DNA of 64,000 nucleotides, from positions 50,586-114,585 of the forward strand of contig BQKZ01000043.1 of the NCBI GenBank assembly GCA_036244855.1. The letters run 5' to 3'. How positions within the stretch are numbered: the first letter of the stretch is position 1; each line of letters opens with the position of its first letter. The stretch comes from Temnopleurus reevesii. Lineage: Eukaryota > Echinodermata > Echinoidea > Temnopleuroida > Temnopleuridae. The translations under genes were made by a program, and so were the position numbers. The notes under the pieces are model-generated. The model was not told the DNA's origin and ran no database searches. It saw nothing but the letters and a program-made list of their open reading frames with translations. Shown in pieces: positions 21,426 to 34,663 of the stretch.

Positions 21426-21429
21426 GTAA

Positions 21430-24035
21430 GTCCACTATTACATAGTCATGCAGTGATCATAATTTTTATTAATCAATATTGAATGAGGAAATGATAAACA
21501 TAACACCAAAGCTTTTTTACATGCTTGATGAGGAATGAATTTTCAACTCAATTTTTTGAAAATATATGATTCCATTATTCAATGTCTTTATTTAATGTCA
21601 GTCGTGAACAATGTATCTGTCTCCTCCCACAATTTACTAGTATCCAGATAAGAACGTGAATTATGTGAAATTTGAATTTGTTTATATTTCTTGTTTGCCC
21701 CCCCCCCCTCCTTACCCAGATGAATCTATCATAATTGGTCTCATATTTTGTAATTTGAATGGTGTGATTGTGTGATTGGTTGTTTGATTCTATCAACAGG
21801 GTGATTTTGTTGAAGCCTTTCATCTAGTAAACATGCTGCACAGAGGGGCTTAGCTGACCTCATTTCAGTTTTTCTACATGCCTACAAGCCAGTCCAATAA
21901 GAATTCCTCTAAACCCTCCCATCTTCTCTCCTTTCCCCTCTCTTCCTATCCTCTCCTTCCCTCCCATTCTCTCGTTTCTAGCTCATACCTCCAGCAAATC
22001 ACCCTGCTCGGTTTACACTTCTTTTGCTCATTTTCTTGGTGATCATTTTTTTCTTGTTCCGGCCTCGTCTCTGTTGCATTGATTTGCATGGCTTAAGTGC
22101 ATAGAGTTGGGCTTGTATTACTCACGCATTACAAAGTCTTTATGTTTGTTCTTTGATCTAGATGAGAAAATGATGGATAGAGCCTTGAACAACACTTCTC
22201 TTTTTGTTTTCCTTTTTTCTTTTATTCTCCTGCTCCTCAAAATCAGGCTTTGGAAAATAATTGTTCATTAGCAAATATTTGCTAAGCTTTTCAAGAGGAA
22301 AGTTGACATATTTTTTCAGCTTTGTACCAATGTATTAAGAGTAAGGCTTGTTGTATGGGCGAAACTGTGGACAAGTGCTTTAACAAAGTACAGTAGTACA
22401 GTTTCATAATATCAACATATAGGCTTTATACTTTGGTTATACTTTTGCCTGCATTTTCCAATGAATCAGATCTCTGTATTTGATTAGGAATGTCTACCAA
22501 ACAATCGTCATGAAATCATGATTGCAGGATGTTATTGTACTGTGTTCCACTAGTTTATCCTACCCACAATAAATGATTGAGAAATATATACTTGATATGA
22601 AATGCTAGTATCACTGTGTGTCATACTGTGACCAATGATAAGAGTCTAACCAACCCATCCTTTGCTTACAATCAAGTATCACTGTACGAGAAGTCTGAAT
22701 TGATATCAACCGTTTGACATGTAAAATAGTAAAAAAAAAAATATATATAAAATATAAAACTCTTGAAATTAGGAGAAATGTTTAAAAATGTTTTGTGGAA
22801 GATACAATGGAAGGAAAATATTGTCACGTCCCCAGCTGAGAATTCATGTCATAGCTCTCATCATCATCACACTGTGTAGGCCCCTATGTCATGGGAGACT
22901 GACATCTAAACATGTCCCACACATACTTGCTGGACGTAACACCCATTACACAAACATATCAGGTTTTGATCATGGCATTTCATATTTTTATGACTTTCAT
23001 CACTAAAATGCTCTTTTACACATTTTCTTTTGTTAGGGAATATTGCCAGGATGTTTTGCCTACAATATCAAATCTTTTGGGGCACAATTTGTTAGAAGTA
23101 GAAAAAATTTACTCTCCAAGCTTGTAATGATTGTCATTTAGCACAGAAGTTCTAATGTTGCCTCATCTAAATTATTCAAACTAACAGGTCAACCTAATCC
23201 AAATGATATCTGTGGATGAATCTACTTGTTGGTATTTATCTCTTAACCCAATTCAGCTCATATTTGTCCAATGTCCAGTGTCACTCCATGTGTGTGTATG
23301 TGTGTGTCCTTAAGAGGTCACAAGGTCTGAACTTACATGACCCCTGTGACCTTACATGACCTGTCATAGACTCTAACATGTCCAGAGATTGTGGTTTTTC
23401 GCTAGTCTAGTGTTTCAGAGTGTCTTCTTGACTTGATATTAATTGCATCAATATTAGTTTGCTTTTCCCTCTCCTAAAACACGCAGAGTAAGAAGTCCAA
23501 TGTCACTGGGCTTCACCATGGCGATGGTTTCACTTGTTATAGATTATTTTGTATTGGAACATCATAAGAAGGTCTGCATAGTGATTGAGGTCTGTGATGA
23601 CAGACTAGTAGTAGTGATCATTTGTGGTCAGTTGGCCTCTGGCACACATAACTGGTTGACCATGAAATAAGAATCTTGTCTTGGAATTCAAGCTTTTGTG
23701 AATGAGGGCAGTGTAGGAAAGACCAAAAGGGTGGTAGCCTAAATGCTTTAATTCGTTATTTTTGTATTGTAGGCATATCCTGAATAATTCCACCTTAATA
23801 TGGATGCTTTTTGCTCTTGAAATAATGCTATTGCTATACTTTGTCTTTGTACCACGTTACTGCATTTAATATTCTATTCAGATGAAACATCTAGGACAGT
23901 TGTCTTATTGTTGAAGTTTGAAATGATTTGGTATTAAGTTGAATTTTAAGGGTTGGATGTGTGCAACAATATAGTCAAAATACATGTGAATAAAAGAGAT
24001 GTTAGATTGATGTTCATTTTTAAGTGCAACTGTAA
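21430..24035. other. Non-coding stretch, no gene seen
   Basis: AT-rich with a poly-C run near 21698-21708 and a pyrimidine-rich block at about 21905-21985. Small frames of 62-82 codons have no support. Confidence 0.5.
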
Positions 24036-24036
24036 A

Positions 24037-24159
24037 AAAAAAATTATTTTATTTTATTAAGGACCCCATTGGAAATAAGCCTTTCGGCTTTCATGGGTTA
24101 TCCTTGTCACGGTATCGTATCTGTTATATCTGACAAATAAAATCAAATCAAATCAAATC
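24037..24159 (+). mobile_element. 3' end of a non-LTR retrotransposon with (AAATC)n tail
   Basis: A T/A-rich run leads into GGACCCCATTGGAAATAAGC and a small hairpin (AAGCCTTTCGGCTT). It ends TCTGACAAATAAAATC followed by repeated AAATC units. Short conserved 3' untranslated ends with a simple pentamer tail are characteristic of many CR1/L2/I-type LINEs in marine invertebrates. There is no reverse transcriptase upstream, so this is a typical 5'-truncated copy on the + strand. The family name is not certain. Confidence 0.6.
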
Positions 24160-26690
24160 TGTGAAACGATTCTTGAAATAAGTAGGCCTACCATTTGGGC
24201 TGAAAACCAAGGGTGATGTTGTTTTCAATGAAAATTTTATATTCTTTGGTATTTCTTGCTATCAACTTGCATGTTGAAAATGCCACTATGACTAACCGAT
24301 GTAGTTGAATTCTACAGATGGTTTTCTGCTAACAGGCTTTGGTTGTAAAACATGTATTGTTTTAATTCCATCTGTCCCTCTGCTTATACAGTCCATTTGA
24401 TCCCATCTCAATTCCCAGAGAGGATTGGCCTTGTTTTCAATAAATCTTTTGCTATTTCTCCCTGAATCTCTCCTTTCTCAGCACTTTTGAAAGTGAGAGA
24501 GTGCAGAAATGGTGACCCTGTATTACCTTATTATCCTAGAGACAATTAGGAAGGTTATCGCTGTACTTCGGCCAGCAGGATATGCTCTCTTGCTTTCAGC
24601 ATGCTTGCAGACATCATTCACTTCATATTTGGGCATCTCAGCAATTTTGCATTGGGGAGCCAATGTAGTCATTCCTCTGATCATGCTGAAAACATTTTGA
24701 ATAATCAGACCAGGGTTTCTCTGTCTTTCATCAATCAATCACGATGCTAAGAAACTTGACACCTATCATACTATTGGTTTGCTGTAGAAATAAAGATTGA
24801 ATTCTTTACCAGTAGAATTAGTGTTTTATGTGTATGGTAATAATCAATGGATCACTGATTCCAGACAAATGAGTCTATTTTTAAGTTATTAAACTATGAA
24901 ACTCTGATATATATTTTTATGGAAGACACAAAACATTATGATTCATATTGAGTGTGAAAACATTCATCTTGAGACATCGTTGGTGTGTCTACTTCACCAA
25001 AATGAGCCTCTTCATGTTCATTTCTCTGGAGGGTTATGATAGTGAAAGCTGACAATGCCAGAGTAATTTGAAGTGATGCAGACTTTCAAAGGATTGCTGA
25101 TTGTTTTTAGCAAGTTCTTTCCATCTGCCCCTGTAAACTGCCTCCTAATCAAATCATAGGTTCCTAGACTGCAATGATTCAGAGTCTATTAAACACAGCC
25201 TTGCTTCCAGGCGATTTTTATTATTCCCTCATTGTGGGACCAAACAGAAAGAGTCAACCCCGGAATTACTTTCAGCAGAGACTAAACTTAAAACAATTAT
25301 TTGGAAATTTATGGAGAAATAATAGAGAAAGATGAAGGTAGGGAAACTACCATTTTTAAGAAGAATGTTCTTCTCTATAAAAAGGATGGATAAAACAACT
25401 GGACAAAATATAACAATCCTCGTTCAAGCCCTCAAATTGGCTATTGCAGACTAAAGATAGTGTCTTTTTTATTTTGAAAACATGTGCAAGACCTGTTGCC
25501 GAATTATAGTGAAGATGTTTTTTTTTTATCCGATAGATCAGTTGTGAACCAAATTTAAATATGACCTGGGTGGTATTTCATCAACTTACGAAAGGCGTCA
25601 CGCATGTCTGGTATCAGTTCTGCGCTGAATGGCCTGAGAAACTTATTTGTATTACATTCGTTTACGTACTTCTGGCTTTCTTTTAAAATCCTGGGCAACT
25701 TTTAAGGAAGATTTGGTGAAACACCAACATGTACTTAGTTTTCCTTTATTGTTAAAGTGGATGTAACCCTTTCCAGAGGGAATTTTGTAACCTTGTGATC
25801 CACCTTGATCAAATTAACTTGAATATGACTTGAAAACCAAATCAATAGAATTTTTCAAAAATATAATTTCCATTAAGAATTGCAAGAAATTGACATGAGA
25901 ATGTGTTGAATCATCAATCAGAAGCTTTGATTTACTCCTGTGTGTCCTTTCCCAATGGCTGTCTGTCAATAGTTGACTTACATGCTTTTCAACTTGAGGG
26001 AGAAATCATGAATGCTACAAAATGATAAATTACTCAGACTTGACCAAGAACTGCAGAAGGGGAACAATGAGTTGGTGAGAAAGTTTTAGTCTTAAGGTGT
26101 AGAAGAAAAGTGTGAGAGTGTTTATTATTCAGCGGGACTTGTCTTGGTTATAATTACAGTGAATGCACAGGTTTAGGAATGGTAGAATTGATGGCTTTCA
26201 ATTGTGAGAGTGATGTGGAAGAAGGCGTCCCTAAAGACCTCTCAGACAGCACCAAATTGGAGAAGAATTATTAGATTTCTCTCTTATATAACAGGCATAT
26301 TTCCAGACGGTTTGTAGGTTTGATCCTATGGTCCAAGATTTGTTTTCGAGTTTATGTAGATCTGAAGATTAGAAAAATGTGCAATATAAATGGTAACAGC
26401 ATTTTATGGATGAAATCATGAGCTAAACTTGATTCAGATTTGGTAAATGTTTGTCAAAATCATTTGAAGTAGAGAATAATCAATAAAGCAATTTAGGCTG
26501 TTCATTATATATCATATTACATCATCCAAATAGCACTACAAAAATAATTTTAGATTTCATGAGCACATAATTTATGTTATTTTGAATAGATGGATCTGAT
26601 GTGATATCTATTTTTTAAGCTCAATGAGTGCATGCCAAATCCACAATTATTTATTGACTTGACTCTGTCTGGACAATGACATCAAAATTA
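24160..26690. other. Non-coding stretch, no gene seen
   Basis: AT-rich, single-copy-looking DNA. No defensible exon or repeat. Confidence 0.55.
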
Positions 26691-26699
26691 CTTTGTTGA

Positions 26700-26930
26700 A
26701 TAACTTTCCAAGTAGCCACTCATAATTTGAGCAGAATATCGATATAGGATATGAAAGGGCAATTACACAGGAACTTCTGGGCTTAGACTAAGAGTCTTAA
26801 TCCGATAAGTTTGGCATTATGTGGAGTAGCGGGCAGATCTCAGCAAGTTTCCTGGATTAATTGCCTCTAAGTCTGTCGGGCTCATTTGCTTGATATAATG
26901 ACCCATTTTGCTTTATTTCTGTCAGTTTTT
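26700..26930. promoter_or_regulatory. Candidate constrained island
   Basis: Mixed composition with CTTAATCCGATAAG, TGGATTAATTGCC and several CpGs, bounded by AT-rich and purine-rich stretches. Enhancer candidate by texture only. Confidence 0.2.
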
Positions 26931-27189
26931 GAGGGGAGGGAGATTTAGGTGAAACCTTGAGTAAGAGAAAGAAGTAGGTTAGATTATAGAGGAGGGATTA
27001 TAAATAGATGAAAGGAAGACAGGAAAAGGGAGTGTTTGTTGCCCTGTATCAGGTTGATAGGAAACAGAGAAGAGAGAACGATGGGATGAAAAATAGGGCA
27101 AGACACACGGATAGTGATTAGGAGGCAAATAGGAATGAAATCAGAGCTCGTATATAGGAAGACATGAGATTGCATTCATTGCGCTACTC

Positions 27190-27560
27190 ATACAGCGACA
27201 GAGTGTGAGATTGCCAGAGCCAAGGACGATCAGTACTACTCTTCCCATCATGCCTTGCGTCAGTGGGTTGGTCGTCTGTCCGTGGCGGGTTCGTTTATTA
27301 GCCAATCACTATGCAAATATTCCCACAATTCATCTCTGGTCAGGGGTGGGCTGAACTTTTTGTCAAACGAGCGTGTAGGTTAATGCCCCACGTGATCCCC
27401 CCTCTCACTCCATCCTCAGCCGGTCCTGTGCGGCCATGTGTTTGCCTGCGCATAGCACCAAGAAGCAGCACAAATTGTCTCGTTAACGCTTTCTGCACTC
27501 ACCACGCTCAGTCGGGAACATCCCAAAGAGAGAGTGCCAGAAATTGAGAGAGATGGTGAG
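27190..27560. promoter_or_regulatory. CpG-bearing promoter or enhancer candidate with CCAAT, octamer and E-box
   Basis: A CCAAT box (27303) lies next to a perfect octamer ATGCAAAT (27311-27318). These are followed by TTCCCAC (27320), a Su(H)-type core, and the E-box CACGTG (27389-27394). CpG density is visibly raised over 370 bases. Adjacent CCAAT and octamer sites are typical of promoters, but I see no convincing exon immediately downstream, so an enhancer or alternative promoter is equally possible. A 78-codon frame here (27311-27547) looks incidental. Confidence 0.4.
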
Positions 27561-27879
27561 AAAGAGAGAATCATAGGTGGGCGGGGATAATAACTGGATT
27601 TAAATCACTAGGGACTACAACTTGGTCATATACAACAGCCCTTCCTCTCAGATTTTACACATTCCCTTTCGTATTTAGAAGGAATTTAAAACAAGAGAGG
27701 GGGTGCTTCGCAAAGATCCATTGAATGTTACTTCACAGAAATTTATTGATGGTTACTACTAAATGAATTTGATGAGAAAGGGCACTGTACATTCAGAAAG
27801 CTCTTGTGTTAAATGATAGATGACAGGCTTATGATGGATATGGTTTCCCTCTCCTGTCTATTAGATCAAATTTCAATTA

Positions 27880-28290
27880 ATATTATTAATCTGGCTATTC
27901 ATACTCATAATCATCATCAGGAGAGGCATTATGGGAGGTGGATTGATATAAGTAGAGCAATTATTTAAAGGAGTCTTCATTAGCTATCCTAGCCATGGGC
28001 TAAGATGTAGTGCAGTGCTCTCAAACTTAACCAATAAAACGCAATGAGATATGAGATCTTTAATTAGTCCAAATGTGAGCCATGTTCCCAGGCAAATAGA
28101 TCTTGATGTCGCTGATGACAAAGTAGAATAAACAGGCACCAAGGGAAGCAGAATTTAATGAGGCAAATTAGACAAAATCAGATAAATGGGGCAGCTCACA
28201 TTGGAGTTTTGCAGTCGTTTCAATGGCTTGGCAAGTCCAATTTAAGAACGGTTGTGTAAACTAAGTATGACAGGTGCAAAGATGGCGCAG
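27880..28290. promoter_or_regulatory. Candidate constrained island with YY1-like motif
   Basis: TAATTAGTCC, CAATTAATATTATTAATC and AAGATGGCGC (28279-28288) occur in otherwise balanced sequence. AAGATGGCG is the YY1 core. A second AAGATGGCGC lies at 32080. Confidence 0.25.
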
Positions 28291-28299
28291 TAAATCTCA

Positions 28300-29900
28300 G
28301 GAATGGCTTGTTTCAGTAGGCCTTATCATAACACATTGCCTCTAAACATGTATGCCTTGTCCAAGGAAAGCAAGAGTACATCTCCTCCTCCTCCTCCTTT
28401 TCATTCTCACAACATCCAATCTGCATCCCTTTGTTGTGAAGTTAAAGTAGCGGAGCAAGGTTGCATGTTTGGGCTCAAATGGAGATACATTTACACAAGT
28501 GTTGGTAATCTAATTCTGGCGTGAGATAGGAGGAAGCTTAGGGTGTAGTTTAGAAGGCATACTGCAAAGAGAAAGAGAAGTGGTTATATGAGCGCCATGT
28601 TGCACCTCTTCAAATCACTCTCCTAGAGCAAGTATAGCTAGCCTTACATACCTTACTTCTACTTGTTGTACGCTGTATGACAAGATTTACCACTCTTCAT
28701 TCTAGAAGTACTCTGAAGAACTTGGCATTTTCTTTTTGTAGCTTGGTCGTCAAATTATATAGAAGTGCTCAGATAAAGAAAGTGTAAATTAGCTCAGATT
28801 ATTAGAGGTAATTCTATGTTTTCATTTTAACAGGTTAATAGCTTAAATAAACAAAGTGCTTTTGACATCATGCATTATGTACATTCATGTACAACATATG
28901 TGACCCATCACATTGATATGAGACCCAATTCTGCTTGTTCCTCTTTTTCTAGTCTATTGAATTCCTCATTCTATATAAAAGCTTCAATGAGAGATATTCA
29001 TCAGTTCCATATGCAATGTATTAAGTGAGAAATTAAACTTTTTGGTGGATATAAAATTTTATGTCTTCAAGGATAACACGTTTTTTCCTTTTTTGATGGA
29101 AAAATTCTCCTTTTGATGGAAAATGCGGAATTCATTTTCAGAAGATACCATAGCAAACTTTGCTGAACTGGAACGAAAGCTGGTTACCCTGGTTCTATAG
29201 ACTTGGCTGCAAGTGATCAATTAACAAAGCTTCTCTGAAAAACAAAAGACCCCTCCTCCATCCCTAAAAAAAACCAGGAAAACTTGTTTCTAAAGCCCTT
29301 TTTAATTACCCTGTTAGCGCATGATTGTGGATAAAACAATCTTGAAACATTTGAAATTCTAACAAATTAGATCAGAATCCCCCCTCCCAATTTGTTTTAC
29401 TTTAGACCAGCGACTTTTGTATGATTCAATATAACGAGTCACCTATGTTTTCCTCTTATTCTATAAAACCTTCATTTGCTCATTTTCATGTAATGCAAAT
29501 TGAGGCTTTGCCAATCTCTATTCTCTCCTGACTAAAGATTTCCGATTTACTCACAGGTGTCTGCAACTCAAAGTATGTTGGGACCTAACACACCCATGTA
29601 CTCGGCAACTTTGATATGTAGTAACAATGCAAACATGTCTTTGTTCAATATCAAGTCTTAAACCTTCTCTAAAGATAATCAGACTGCAATCAAAGCCCTC
29701 CAGGCTATAATTACATCCAGCGATGTAATTAAAGCTTAGAATAAGAACAGATCTCCATGGTGATGTATACCGTATCCATAGAAATATATTAAAACCAGTA
29801 CATTTTCACCTTCAGCCGTTGTCATTTAAAAAGACAATTTCTCGAGATATTTTCTCTTTGTTCACAAGATGTGCTTGCTGTTAGAGTGATTAATGCTTGG
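28300..29900. other. Non-coding stretch, no gene seen
   Basis: A short (CTC)n run is at about 28382-28398 and an octamer at 29493. AT-rich otherwise. Confidence 0.5.
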
Positions 29901-29930
29901 ATTTTGAGTAGTTTAATCTTAATGATGTTT

Positions 29931-29944
29931 GTTACCATGGTAAC
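29931..29944. promoter_or_regulatory. Perfect RFX X-box palindrome
   Basis: GTTACCATGGTAAC is a complete 14-bp palindrome that matches the RFX consensus GTTNCCATGGNAAC in both half-sites. RFX factors control ciliary genes in metazoans, normally close to their start sites. Here no start site is evident nearby, so an enhancer is more likely than a ciliary promoter. Confidence 0.6.
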
Positions 29945-29989
29945 AGAAGCCATTAGTGATGATAGTCAGTAGGTTCATGCTATGAGATG

Positions 29990-32020
29990 ACCTTAGCCTC
30001 CAGGTCTCATCTCAGATTGAAGAGAATCTTAAGAAAGATTCATGTCATTATTTATCAGACAAGAAGAGACCAGACATCCTGTCTAATTAGCTATTTTATC
30101 AATACATGGAACCTTTCTCATTGTTCTTGCCAATGTATTATATCTATGTATAATAGAATGTTATTGTTGTTGCCTTGCATGGCATTTCTATTGTCCATTC
30201 TATCTACTGATAAAGTTTGAACCACAATTATATCGATTGTAATGTTTCTTTGCAGTTTACATGGAAATGTTTAAAAGAAAATGACATAAGTACTAATTTT
30301 ACATCTTCAAAGGATATCCTTTCCAAATAGAATTCACACCAAATATCTATTGATATTAAAAATGTCTGAAAAGGTTAAAATCTTTACTCTTAGCAAACAA
30401 TTGAATGCATAGAGAGAATTCTGATTGATTTTTCCAAAGTAGCACTTTTAATGCAAGTTAAGCTCATGTCCATAGATCCCATTTTTATGAGAAGCTGATT
30501 GACAGAATAGAAAGGGGAGAGTATGAATCATGATGGATTCCATATTGAATGTAAAGATATGATCATCTTTCCAAACATGATTTGGTTGATTGAAGAAGAG
30601 TTGAGGAGAGCTTCTCTGCCCAGAGGATGATACGAGGTGAATCAACTAGCGTACATTGGGATGGGAGATTAACTCATAAGGTTATGAATAATAGAAGATA
30701 TCTAACAGCATCCGGATAGCATCAGTAGAATGACAATCCTTTTGCCATGAATGAAAAATCCATTAGATGGATACAATGAGATGTCCTGACATCGACCTAA
30801 AACCTTATTCTTCACTTAACATTCGATATGAACTACCATCATACATAGATGTATGTAGAGACTGGGTTGCCATAGAAAAATATTTCAGCAAAAGCAGAAC
30901 ACTCAAATGAACAGTTTTGAGACACATCCAAATAAAAGAAGAAATAAGAGTTATTAATATTTTAATGATATGATTCAACAGTTATTTTTCATGAAAATTG
31001 GCAAGTTTTGGTCACATGTTAAAACGTATTTCATGCACTTTTCTGCAAATAATTTATAATATTCTATTGGTTTAAAACCCTTTTTTCGACACCTTAACAC
31101 TAAAAAATCCTTTTTTAAATACATGGATGCAATTATATTTACACCTATTGGAATTCACAAAAGTGCCAATAATACTAAGAAACATTAAACATAATGAAAA
31201 TTACTTCACGCTGTTCTTTTTTCATTTCATTTTTATTTTTAGATTGACACAACTAGAAATAATCAATATTATAATTTTAAAGCTTATTTACTTAACAATA
31301 CTTTAATTTTATTCTTCACAACTTCCTTTTGCTCCTCCAAATAGGACTGTTCTTCACCTTTAAAACTGTAACAACATTTAATACGATATTCAAGAATGGC
31401 TGTTTTACCTCTTTCAAAGCAATTGCGTGAGAAAAAAACGTGAAGTATGTGTGGTTTAATCCTGGTACCAGTAACTTTGCTTGAAAGTGTGCTTCTGAAA
31501 AGGATGTAAAACTATACCCCTGTCATAGAGATGAGATGATTGATATTCCACAGATTGGTCTCTCTATGCTAACCAATAATCTTTATGCAGATTTTCATAC
31601 GGATATATGTTGATATCCAAATTAGATATCTAGATCGTTACAGTTTTGAGCCAGCATTCAAAATAATGACATTGTTATAAATGTGGATCATACCAAATTT
31701 GGCACACATTGAAAATCATAAACTAAATTAATAATGCAAAGTTCCATGAGCACTCCAAAGATTGGATACATGTGGTATATAAATTGCATCTATTATTATT
31801 GTTAAAATGGTTCCAAATAAATAGATGTAATTTTCATAACATGAACAGAGCGGTGTTTACAATTGACAGTAGTCTGTATCATAACTGAAAGTAGGTCATT
31901 TTCATTTATGATGCTAGATTTTTCAAAGTACGAAGAGATTTGTCCTGATCTAACAAGAATAATAATACATGACCTAGTTCTTTGGAGCTTTGAGTTAAGT
32001 TAGTAGTGTAGAGAGTGAAG
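29990..32020. other. Non-coding stretch, no gene seen
   Basis: Strongly AT-rich, especially 30930-31420. The small frames have no coding support. Confidence 0.55.
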
Positions 32021-32029
32021 ATGATCGTG

Positions 32030-32240
32030 TGTGTAAAGAAACGCTAGGCGGGATTAATGAGTTGGTAAGAGGTTGAGGAAAGATGGCGCTAAGATGCTTG
32101 GTGAGGACATGTGAGTTAGCATTGATTCATTAACGTGATACATCTTAGCCTCTCCCTCTCAACAGCTTTCTCTCTCTCAGACTTCTTAATGCAAATTAGC
32201 TTCTCACACAAAGTCAAAGCCTTGCATCTAATTAACATGC
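32030..32240. promoter_or_regulatory. Candidate enhancer island with YY1 and octamer motifs
   Basis: AAGATGGCGC (32080-32089) and TTAATGCAAATTAGC (octamer at 32189-32196 overlapping a homeodomain-like core) lie in mixed-composition DNA. A GC-richer block with repeated GGCTT units follows at 32400-32580. Confidence 0.33.
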
Positions 32241-32724
32241 CAGATGGACTCGTAGGTACTCCGCACACATAAAGAAAAGAGAGAGAAGAGAAGAAAAGCC
32301 TCTCCTTGTGTATGTTTGTGTGAATGTCGTTTTTTCACCCCTTCTCATTTAAGAAATGATTCATTATGCGTGAGAATTAAGCGTCTCTGCATTAGGTCCG
32401 GTTGACGTCCAGTGTGTCCATGGGCAGAGTGTGGTGTGGTGCCGAGGTGTAAGAGAGGTAAACTGACGTGGTGTGTGGGAGCTTGACTGCCTGTCCTGCT
32501 GTCTGCCTATCCTCCTCCTGCCAGGCTAGCTGCTTGGCTTGGCTTGGCTTGGTGGGTGTGGGGACACTCAAGGGTTAACACAGATTGGCCTTGCGCCTTT
32601 CATTCTGTCTTAATAGCCACTCATTAAAAGGCAGCCATGCATGCACTATACACTGCTTCTTAAACGAGGAATACTTCGTCACCTTCTTAATCATCCCTCA
32701 TTTTCTCTCTTTTTGTCATATCAG

Positions 32725-32803
32725 AGTGAGGATGTGGCTGGCCAACTAACGGGACAATTTACTCCGGGATTATCATAAGAAGACTTTTGCAATCACTACA
32801 AAG
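32725..32803 (+). other. Candidate internal non-coding exon, 79 bp
   Basis: A strong pyrimidine tract ending TTTTTGTCATATCAG precedes 32725, and the donor AAAG|GTAAGAG follows at 32804. Frame 1 stops after 17 codons, and the other two stop earlier. The sequence itself is balanced and contains GGGACAATTTACTCCGGG, unlike the AT-rich intron-like flanks. It would be an untranslated or lncRNA exon. Joined at phase 0 to the 9028 start it ends in TAA. Confidence 0.38.
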
Positions 32804-32819
32804 GTAAGAGTGATTCACA

Positions 32820-34660
32820 CTGATTTTGATTTATTTTTTAGATTGCTTCATGCACGACTAGATGTAGAAGGCTATCATATTTATACAAATACACTACTTA
32901 CATGTGTTTTCTCATAGACTAGACAGCTTATAATATTCCAGCCTCCAAACCAGCCTTCTCCCTACAGCCCCCACCCTTCCCCCTTGTCATTTACAACATA
33001 TATCAGCACGCTTGGGACTAAGCAGCCGTGATTGGTAATACATCCTAGGCCTAAGGGTGACCATGCATGTACATCCCCCTCTCTAGTACATGGTGCAGTT
33101 GATTTTGAGCAAGACTTGTCCCCCTCCTTGATGTGTATTTAGCAGTGACTTTGAACCTGGAGGCATATCTCAGATCCTGATTGGGTGTTATGGCTCCCAA
33201 GCTTCTAATCCCTTCCCAGTTGCATGGTGATGAGTTGGCCTGTTCCATATTAAATCACTCCAAATGTCAAAATGATCATTGTTGAAGGCTCGATTCCTGT
33301 CTCTCTGTTTCCTTCTCAACCGGATGCTGCTGTGTATTAATCACTTACTCTGCAATTACGCACCTTCATACTCGTTTCCATGACGATTTGTTTTTCTCCG
33401 GAATAGGCAAGATATAAACCGTGTTGAATTGATGGGGATAGTGAGGTGATATATATCATGCCAGCTAGTGCATCATGTTCAATTGATATGAATGTGTGTC
33501 ATTATAATTGTGTGATTTTTACAAATGGGATGATCAGTCAAATTAGGCGATAATGCATAATGCTACATTCTCTGAATAAGAATTAAAGTTTGTCTTTACA
33601 CACCTTTATACCCTTGTTGGCTTTATCTCAATTGAATATATAGCCATATTTCAGGGATTTTAACATTTCTTTGGAAAGCAGACATCTAAATTCTCTCATC
33701 CCTTGTGTGACGTCTCCAGGTAAATTGTAGTAAGTGTCCCCTGCCCACACAATTTGTAAGAAGATTCATTAGTAATTCTTCATAATACCACAGACTTTCA
33801 GCGAGTATAGTTCCCAATTGTTAAGCCAAATATAATGCCCAAAGCATTTGGAAAATGAGCCACCCACAAAGAAATTACATCATCTTGCATATAATTACTG
33901 AATACTTATCACTATTTTGGCAAATGGCCTTAAAAAGCTTTCATATTAATTTTTCTAGATTTTGCGTTTATCATTAGATATTAGCTGGTCAGTTCTGTGA
34001 CCCAGACTTTTTGTTATAGGTGGGTGGTTCCAAAACGATATGAGTGAGACTCTTTGATGGGTCTATATCAACAAATGAATTCTTATTCCAATGAGACTAG
34101 AAGAAAAGATTCGTAGCCATCATGGTATGCCTTGCTTTGTGAAAACAAAACCTCTTTTCTAATTCCTTTCTCCTCTTGATCCTTGAGTCCAATATGGCCT
34201 TTTATTGCCAGGTGTTGACAGAACGATTTAAGTTCTTGCTACAGGGTTGTGCATAATTTAGAGATATATTTGTTATTTGTTTGCACTCTTATTCTTGTTT
34301 CTTCACCAAGTAATTAACCAATTTGATTGGAATGTTTGTTTCTGGACTGAATCTCTGACAGTTATGCAATGTTTGTTTTGCTCTGAATTGTAATCTGTCT
34401 GGCTTGTCATCTAGGACAGCCAGTATGTATGTCAACATCAGGGATAGGTGTCACCATTTGATCAGCAAAGTCTGAGTAGTATCGTGTACTCATTTTAATG
34501 TACTTTTTGTAGGAAAGGAACTTTCTACACTTCGCTTCACTTGTTTGGAATATATTCCTGAATTTGTAGCACTCTGTGAATACTGCAAATAGTAAGCAAT
34601 ATTTCCATTGTAGAAAGACAAATCCAATTCACTCTTTGTATCAGATGTTGAACATTTATT
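32820..34660. other. Non-coding stretch, no gene seen
   Basis: AT-rich DNA with moderately balanced sequence around 32940-33420, including a pyrimidine-rich block near 32960-32985. No supportable gene. Confidence 0.5.
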
Positions 34661-34663
34661 TCC

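Noticed and set aside
33690..33719. Exon ending at CTCCAG|GTAAAT
   Set aside because: The donor is good but no matching acceptor was found upstream.
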